Positions 57,086 through 64,000 of a stretch of DNA of 64,000 bases are shown here, one piece after another (position 1 is the first letter of the stretch; every line of letters starts with the position of its first letter). The translations under genes and the position numbers were made by a program. The stretch covers positions 229,802,352 to 229,866,351 of the forward strand of contig NC_085140.1 in assembly GCF_024139115.2 (NCBI RefSeq), read 5' to 3'. Origin of the DNA: Armigeres subalbatus (lineage: Eukaryota > Arthropoda > Insecta > Diptera > Culicidae). A model generated the notes under the pieces. The model saw only the letters and a program-made list of their open reading frames with translations. It was not told the origin of the DNA and searched no databases.

Positions 57086-57210
57086 TTTTCCCGTCATCGT
57101 TCGGCTGCGGTAATTGGTTAGCCTCCCAGTTTGGATACGGACGCAGTAAAGGTGACGAGCCGTCCGAGATATTGACAAAGGTCAATGAAGCCGCAACTCC
57201 GGATTTCCAT
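57086..57210 (-). CDS. Yellow/MRJP-family protein, upstream exon
   Basis: Acceptor TTTACCAG ends at 57211; donor GTAAGT follows 57086. The exon completes a codon with its first base, then encodes WKSGVAASLTFVNISDGSSP and LLRPYPNWEANQLPQPNDDG, unmistakably the segment that follows VPRW in yellow proteins. It ends with one base of a codon, fitting the two-base start at 51992. The three exons give 348 residues. The family is usually 400 or more, so a signal peptide and about 70-100 residues are missing upstream. I searched for the preceding exon on the minus strand to the window end by its expected motif and did not find it. Confidence 0.88.
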
Positions 57211-58620
57211 CTGGTAAAGAGATCGAGTCGAGAATAATAAGTAATTAGTGCGGTTATTCAACGAATCAAACAGGTTTTGTGAGAATCAAGTTCTTCTTGA
57301 TTCATGCCTGACAAAAGCGTTTTAAATTAGAATTAATCCCGGGGAATTCTCCCAACACTCAATTTACCAACTAGGTTTATTGCAATCACGTTATACTTCC
57401 CTGAACTAAACAAAGCGGTATCTGGTTTTAACGATATCGCTGTGCAACAGGTTTTTTTTTTCATTTGTTGGTATGGCCGAGTAGCTCGACTTGTTATTTT
57501 TTCGGGAGACTCTGGAATTCCATGTCAAACGGAATTATTTGGTGGATCACCATGCTTTAATGACTTAACACTTTTTTGTAGATGAGCATGTGTGTGGCTG
57601 AAAGTTTCAGCAATAATAATGAATAATAATCCTACAACATCGAATAATTATTAAGATGTGACAAACATTCCGGTGCGTTTATGGGAGTTTAATTTTACCC
57701 TTATTATATCTCATTCAGGTTACGAGCTTAATGACATGATAAAAAGTATCTTGATACCGAGGTTCACAAATCTTATTTTCATTTCATATGATATTACGTA
57801 AAATATCTAGTAAATGTTTGTAAACTGAATAGGCTAGACTATGGCTAGACTATGTCCAAGTACTAACTCGTGAGATAAAGCTATTTTTTTGTTTTATCTT
57901 AATCTTTGTTGTATTTTTCTCTTTTTTTCTCAATGGCTCTACATTCCAACTGCTTTTTAAATTAGAGTTTTATTAGCATTCTCACAGTTATTAATTGAAA
58001 GGGAGATGAAACTTTTGAGCACAACCCGTTGTTGAAATTCGATGGTCACATTTATCCCATACATTCCATTGGCACCCTAAATTATCTATGTTGTGTTCGG
58101 TGGCTCATGCGCTTCACTCCAGTCGAAAAAAGCGCGATCTTGAATAGTTTGCAGTAGCCATCGAGCAAGCGTTGTGCAGTGAGTGTTTTAGTCGTCGCGA
58201 AGTAATTAAGATATCGAATCAGTCTTAAGAAAAAATACGTTAGACACGCGTTGCTTTTCCGTCTTTGTATCATCATGAATATGGCGTCGTATAAAAGAAA
58301 TAATTAGTCGCTTACCAAGGCGTTTTCCAGAAGATGTCCTTCCTAATTAACATACTATTCCTTTCCAGTGCGCTCATGGAGATGCAGAGGATTCTTCGGT
58401 CTCTTGTATTTTCCTCCCCTTATCATAATTGACTGTGAGGACGTGGCAGACATCGTTATTGGTCTAGAATTATAGACACTCCGAAGCATGTACAGTGAGA
58501 ATAGCTTTCTAGTCCCGAGGAAACTATTCAATTGGTGAGTTGTGCATTATTTGTTGTTGTTGTCATTATTTTGTTGTTTCTCGGCCAATAACGACTAGCA
58601 ACTACGATGAGTACAGTCAA
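57211..58620. other. Intergenic or intronic, no exon recognised
   Basis: Probably continues as intron of the yellow-family gene. No exon encoding the N-terminus was recognised; a donor-like GTAAGC on the minus strand near 58318 follows sequence unlike the family. Confidence 0.4.
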
Positions 58621-58629
58621 TCAAGGTAA

Positions 58630-60000
58630 GCTAAGCTAAGCTGACTTGAATAACTTCAATCGTTTAAGTTTTTGTATATTCTTTTCCACTTCCAACTGCA
58701 CGAATTCATGCAATGGTAGCAGATTTAGAATAGCATCTAACGATTTTGAAGGGGTGCTACGCATCGCTGCCGTTTTAGCATTGGACACTAACCTTTGCAG
58801 TTTTGTCAGCTTGTTCTGTACAGTAGCCACTTTTGGTTTTGGCCACCATACAAGAGCATCATATGTCAGTTTTGGACGAATAATAGAAGTATAGATCCAA
58901 TTAATCATTTTTAATCTGAAGCCCCATTGTCTTCCAAATGTTTTAGAGCATATCCAGAAGGCTCTGATTGCCCTTCCGATCGCACACTCAATATGAGCAT
59001 TCCAGTCCAGTTTGGAATCCAGAGTGACTCCCAGGTATTTGACCTGTTCACTAAGCTAAATTTCTAGTCCTCCAAAGTCCAAGTTTAAGAGCTTTTAGAT
59101 AAAGTTTCCTTTTCCTAGTGAATGGTACAATTACAATTTTTGATGGATTGATGCTAAGATCTTCCTGAATACACTATAAATGGATAAATTTTAGAGCCCA
59201 TTGCATTATTTCAGGAATAACATTGTCGAATTCCGCCCTCAGTATGAAGACAATATCATCAGCAAATCCTACAACATCGAAACCTTTTTTCTCTAAGCTT
59301 TTTAAAAAATCGTCTACAACTAAGGACCACATCAGTGGCGAGAGGACTCCTCCTTAAGGGCAACCTTTTGTTGTGATAGACGAACTTCCCAGCTCCGAAA
59401 AGATTTCTATTTTTACAAGCATGGTGCCCTATACCCCATGAAACATTTGTTTTAGAAAGCTCCAAATGCGGGGAGCACTGACTCTGATGATGCATTTCAA
59501 CTTATTCTACACAGCTGAGCAGTAAACAACACGAAATGAGCGAAAATCACCTTTTTTTCTGTGGGGGCTGCCTATCTGATTCTGTTTTTTTCGCACTTGT
59601 ATACAAGATTGATAAATTTGTTATCATGGCTTGTTATGATTTGGAACAGTTTTTGCCTCTCTTTTATCGTTGTTCGTTATCTATTGAGAGCGATTTCTGC
59701 AAACCCTGTTCATAGGACAACTGTTATTGGAAGTATTTAAAATCTTATCATTTATCTTTTGAGAAAAACATTCCAGTTCTTGAACCAAATCAATCTTTCC
59801 GCCTTCTGTAAATGGATCTGAAATTGAGTATTTCTCAAATTGTTCCCAGTTTGTTTTTCTAGCGTTTCTAAATTGAGTTGATGATGCGATGATGCGCGTT
59901 AGCATCGCAGCCAATGATAGATGACTTGTTATTCTCTCTGCCGTATTGGACAAATGATTCGACCTCAGGAGGTGGCGCCCCAGGACCATCATCCGTTGGC
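58630..60000 (-). pseudogene. Decayed LOA/Jockey/R1-like LINE
   Basis: Minus-strand pieces in order: an endonuclease fragment APPPEVESFVQYGRENNKSS with GCDANAHH (59990-59880), TNWEQFEKYSIS (about 59840), then a gap. RT follows with VVGFADDIVFIL (near 59260), a thumb-like KLDWNAHIECAIGRAIRAFW (about 58960-59010), and MINWIYTSIIRPKLTYDALV with LQRLVSNAKTAAMRSTP (58908-58760). Many stops and deletions; the RT N-terminal half is missing. Placement rests on the GCDANAHH endonuclease and RPKLTYDALVWW words. Confidence 0.8.
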
Positions 60001-60102
60001 TGGCACCTCAACCCTGATCATAGTCATGTCTTATTAAAAAAATGGAAATGGGGTAACAATTTAATTAAGAAAATTATTTTGAGCTTTTAAGTGGAATGTC
60101 TT

Positions 60103-60328
60103 CACTTGTCATAAGACGAGTTTGAATCATCCCATTTGATTCCACCACTTGATTGTATCTTGACAGATACGTATTTCGACCTCAACAGTAAGGTCGTTAG
60201 TGGTCTTCAGTCGAGTTAAATACGAGACACTGAAGACCTTACTGTTGAGGTATAAATACGTATCTGTCAAGGTAAAATCAAGTGGTGAAATTAAATGGGA
60301 TGGTACAAACTCGTCTTATGACAAGTGA
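60103..60328. mobile_element. Snapback MITE (CATAAGACGAGTT family), complete
   Basis: CACTTGTCATAAGACGAGTT pairs with inverted AACTCGTCTTATGACAAGTG; the stem spans the 226 bp with GACAGATACGTATTTCGACC inside. Left flank GAGCTTTTAAGTGGAATGTC is shared with family members. Confidence 0.85.
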
Positions 60329-60329
60329 A

Positions 60330-61279
60330 CAATTTAATATTTTATCGACTAAAATAGCAGTTCTAGGCGAACATGGTCATGGTCTTGCTTTGTAGCCACG
60401 GATTTACAACACGGCTGAGGTGCCAATTACTGTTTACCATCAAAGCTTTTATTGTGATCAGTCTTATTGCTAATTAAAGTTTGATTATTTTGATATTACT
60501 AAATTCGTTTTGTCACTTAGTATGTTTTTTTTGGACTGTTTTTGGAGAATATTTGAAAATGTACAAATGTACTCGCTTGAACCCAGGCATTGAAAAACAT
60601 CAGATCATGAGTAAAAATCGACTAAATTCATGCCAACTTGATGCTCTACTGCGGACTAATCGCTGATGCTTTCTAGATCGTTGAAATTTGGCGTTCGTTG
60701 ATTCAACGTTTAAAGATCTTCATCGCTCATCACTGGGGGACAACTGAGCGAGGCAAATCACTTGGTAACCTAACAATGAGTGTTGCTGCTAGAAAAATCT
60801 TTTCAGACATTAGTAAAATTAAGCCCGCTATGAGAATGGAACTCTGTTACGCTGCATGGGAGGCTTTGATACTTTCTCTACTCCTTCCCAGCAACTTGAA
60901 ATCAGAGTGAATAAAGCAGAATAGGGTAAATCACTACTTGAGCCTATGGACCCGGTTCCCGGCTCACTGCACAGAAAACTAATGATTTAAACTGTTTGGA
61001 AGCCGTAGGTTTATGGTTGATAATTTTTAAAAAGTCTCCCATTTATTTTTCACAATACTCAATATTTTTCTATCACTTGTTTTACTCCTAATTGATTCAA
61101 TTGTAGAAAATAAAAATGTAGAATTAAAAATTTCACTCTCCGATGCCACACCACTGAGCCGGAGTGATTCTTTCCACTTTTACAAAATGGTATTATCGAA
61201 TAAACACCTACCTGAAAATCGTCACAGTGCTCGATACAACCATTGCATGAAGCTGTTAATCACCACACCATAATTCTAA
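60330..61279. other. Intergenic, nothing recognised
   Basis: Only short unlinked frames; the sequence from 60360 to 60390 (CATGGTCATGGTCTTGCTTTG) recalls SINE bodies but has no full promoter boxes. Confidence 0.35.
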
Positions 61280-61293
61280 ACACCCGCACTTCA

Positions 61294-61556
61294 TTATTAT
61301 TATTTATTCAGACTAAGGCCGAAGTGGCCTGTGCAGTATGTAAGAGTCTTCTCCATTCGGCTCGGTCCATGGCAACACGTCGCCAGCCACGCAGTCTACG
61401 GAGGGTCCGCAAGTCATCTTCCACCTGATCGATCCACCTTGCCCGCTGCGCACCTCGCCTTCTTGTGCCCGTCGGATCGTTGTCGAGAACCATTTTCACC
61501 GGGTTATTGTCCGACATTCTGGCTACGTGCCCGGCCCACCGCCGGCCCACCGCCCG
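61294..61556 (-). mobile_element. 5'-truncated LINE with 14-bp target duplication
   Basis: Minus-strand ORF2 tail: RRWAGHVARMSDNNPVKMVL, RARWIDQVEDDLRTL and MDRAEWRRLLHTAQA, then a 3' end in (ATT/AAT) repeats at 61294-61305. Flanked by ACACCCGCACTTCA at 61280-61293 and 61557-61570. A dead-on-arrival copy of an RTE-like or related LINE. Confidence 0.9.
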
Positions 61557-61570
61557 ACACCCGCACTTCA

Positions 61571-62513
61571 ATTATTCTTATTTTTTCGTTTCACTAGAAC
61601 TTATTTAAACATACTAGAATACATTTTAAAATGTATTCAAAAACCGAACAAAAATTCACCTCGGCGCAAGAACTTCTAGCCGCACCGTGCTGCCAAAAGG
61701 CCAGGATTAAAAAAATGATCATTCATCGTTAATAGGAAAATTGTCTGATATGTTGACGTTATCATGTTATTTATAGTTCTCTCGATTTTAAAAGGTGAAA
61801 TAAATATTGTTTTAAAGTATTTGGAAGAAATTTGGATGAGTTTATATATCTTCTCAACCAAATAAAAATGATTATGAATAATACCATCTGGCATCTTGTT
61901 GTCGTGGAACGTGCATATTTTTGTTTACATCGCATTTTCTACCGTCCCGAGAGAGAATGAGAGTAAAATGTTGAGAGATTGAGTGAAATTTTTCTTAGGC
62001 CGGGAATTGGTTTTTTGTATGCCGGATTGGGAATCGCTATGACTGAAATGAGTGCTGCACCTCGTTCATTTAAATCAAATAAAAGCTTCTTTGAACGATA
62101 TTTAGCACGAATAGCTATTTTTTAAGCAGAAGTGAACCCCAATGCAGTATTATCCAGCCTACAAATTTCAGAAAAAGTTGCTTCCTGTCATAAATATCAA
62201 TTAAATAATGCAGTCGTACGCATGTTAGGCCGGGAATGGGGTAAGAAACCCTACCTGATGTGTTTTGGTTTTATTCTAGTAGAGCAAGCGTAACACAAAT
62301 GCTCCAGTCGTAACTTTCCTGGATACCATACCAAGTTTGACTTGGCAAACTCTATTGCTCGTTGTTTACGCAGCAACTATCGCTCATAATCGTTGTTCGG
62401 TATTCACCTGAGCAAGGTTGTTCACTCACTGGCATAGGATGCTATGATTGAAATAGATCAATGCTCGTCCGCTTCACTCACGCTTTCAATGCCTGCTTGA
62501 ACCTTAAGAACAT
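61571..62513. other. Intergenic, nothing recognised
   Basis: No coding, RNA or element signal beyond short AT-rich frames. Confidence 0.4.
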
Positions 62514-62647
62514 TAGTGCTGTCCAATGAGAGCTTGAAGTAGCTCGAAGTTTCTCCCTGTCCTGCTCATGCCCATTTGTTGACAAAAAAGAACGAGCAGG
62601 ACGGGAACAACTTCAAGCTACTTCGAGCTGCTCATTGGACAGCATTA
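62514..62647. mobile_element. Palindromic MITE, 134 bp
   Basis: AGTGCTGTCCAATGAGAGCT pairs with inverted AGCTGCTCATTGGACAGCAT; both arms contain CTTGAAGTAGCTCGAAG-type and GTCCTGCTC words; centre CCCATTTGTTGACAAAAAAG. Confidence 0.85.
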
Positions 62648-62649
62648 TT

Positions 62650-63515
62650 ATGTAAGTCCTTTGATTAGGAACTCTAAGTTGTTCAAGCAGTGACAATTCG
62701 TTTTGTATTTCTAGGTATTTCACACGATTTTTGTATGCTAGTGCCATCACCTCGAACAGCTCGCTTAGACATATTTTACATAATTGCTCATAAATGCCTA
62801 ACAGTCCTATTTAGATAGAGAATCAAACAAATATTGTACTTTTATGAATTAATGGGCAGATAGGGTATCGGTTTTATTTTCAGCAGGAAACTTGTGATCA
62901 TTTGGATTCCCTTTTCCATGGAAGACAAATATCCACAAATCATGCTCGTGTTTGTTCGGTTCTCTGTTCGGTTTTGGTTTTGCCATTCAGAAAATGTGCG
63001 AACGATACAAAACATCACGGCAATTAAGCTGTGCACGGAGATGATTAATTTATTGCGCGAAACGAGTAGATTATAATTAGACATGGATTGATGGATAGGG
63101 GAGGCAAGTTAGACAATTGAAGCGATCGGCACAACCGTATAGATGAAAACGGCTCACATTTGCACAACGTACCCGCTTTGTGGGTCAGGCTTCGATTCAG
63201 CCAATAAGCATAATCGGTTTTCCTAAGCTGTTCGATGCCAGAACTGATATACACCTAGATCTATTGTTGTCGCTTCAAATGACCCGCTTGGTGCATATTC
63301 AATTCATACTCAAAGTGGCATCATGAGAACATAATAGGTGTTAATGGAAATTGTTGGTCATTGAAACTGATTATAGTTTTTTTTTTGCAAGTAGGTGTTT
63401 TGAGTCGAATTGTCAGTGTTTGTTTTTTCTCTACTTTACATTGTGATGCAATAAACGTGATGACATCTGATTATCCAGGTCTCTCGTACATATGTTTTAG
63501 GCTAAGAGATAAACA
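62650..63515. other. Intergenic, nothing recognised
   Basis: Short overlapping frames on both strands without family resemblance. Confidence 0.4.
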
Positions 63516-63519
63516 GATT

Positions 63520-63850
63520 AGGGTAACCGTACCCTTAGTGGAGGTAGCACCAATAGTGGAGGTAGTGGGGTTTTAATGAGATTTAGCATATTTATAGGCT
63601 TTACGATGGTTTCGGTTGATGCGTCGTGCTTTAAATATCCTGTTAAATGCAACTTACCTTAAGATTTCGCTTGCAAAACTATTGAAAACAATGATTTTCC
63701 TTAACAAAATTGACTCCCTTGCACCTATAGTGGTGCAACTGCACCAATAGTGGCGAGTCTCATAAGAAACCAATGGATAGCACCACTATAGGAACCAGAA
63801 TTAATTATTACTGCCACTAAAGGAACAGTGTACCCATAGTGGTGCAAGCA
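63520..63850. repeat. Cluster of TAGTGG(T/A) words
   Basis: At least seven copies of TAGTGG or its complement in about 330 bp, often within (C)ACCAATAGTGG or CCTATAGTGGTGCA. Arrangement is partly inverted; no clean ends. Confidence 0.55.
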
Positions 63851-64000
63851 ATATTTGGTAATTGTTGATGTTAAATGACATCTATCTCATTTATGTTAGC
63901 AAATTTATTAGTTTATCTATAGACTAAGATAATAAAGCAGTAAATTTCCCATAATTATCAATTTTAAAAAAATATTTTCATTTGAGGATCTACTAATACC
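63851..64000. other. Intergenic, nothing recognised
   Basis: AT-rich end of the window. Confidence 0.4.

Noticed and set aside
58080..58380. Candidate N-terminal exon of the yellow-family gene with a donor-like GTAAGC
   Set aside because: The encoded sequence lacks the expected VPR ending and any signal-peptide-plus-yellow pattern.
1..64000. Endogenous viral elements, common in Aedes
   Set aside because: I looked for nucleoprotein-, polymerase- or NS-type protein runs among the open frames and recognised none.

Overview
The window is a transposon-dense, AT-rich insect chromosome segment, almost certainly from an Aedes mosquito (Ae. aegypti or Ae. albopictus). The main evidence is a Feilai-type tRNA-derived SINE with a GAA-rich tail and perfect target duplication, RTE-, CR1- and LOA/Jockey-like LINEs, many palindromic MITEs with TA or 8-bp target duplications, and host genes whose introns are thousands of bases long and full of repeats. 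I see no bacterial, plasmid or viral genes.

Only two host genes are well supported. A THAP-finger gene lies on the plus strand. Exon 1 (28147-28447) and exon 2 (36939-38212) join in phase across an 8.5-kb intron into a 524-residue protein with an N-terminal THAP finger and two C-terminal Cys/His fingers, and a polyadenylation signal follows closely. A yellow/major-royal-jelly-family gene lies on the minus strand. Its exons at 57086-57210, 51745-51992 and 51011-51685 join in phase; the N-terminal exon(s) were not found.

Region by region. 1-9.2 kb: intergenic, with hairpins, a snapback element inside a polypyrimidine tract, two SINE copies and a 763-bp foldback element. 9.2-12.4 kb: a broken, unidentified multi-exon gene-like stretch pierced by MITEs. 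12.4-14.7 kb: a young non-autonomous LTR retrotransposon. 14.8-22.4 kb: an old degenerate tandem array, an RTE-type LINE fragment, then about 5.3 kb of a 24-bp satellite whose phase continues the LINE reading frame. 22.5-28 kb: 145-bp tandem repeats and several MITEs. 28-38 kb: the THAP gene; its intron holds nested MITE composites in inverted orientation and a tandem array of about 600-800-bp units with foldback arms and a small antisense ORF. 38-42 kb: a Feilai SINE and a 2.2-kb element with long inverted ends. 42-49.4 kb: a nearly complete CR1-type LINE (minus strand) between two blocks of the same tandem repeat. 51-57 kb: the yellow-family gene, whose long intron holds a LINE interrupted by two MITEs, RTE fragments and a hAT-type MITE. 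57-64 kb: a decayed LOA/Jockey-like LINE, more MITEs and a 5'-truncated LINE with a 14-bp target duplication.

No operon-like cooperation is expected or seen. Most of the functional sequence belongs, or once belonged, to selfish elements, and the main biological interest is in nesting order, array birth and intron invasion.
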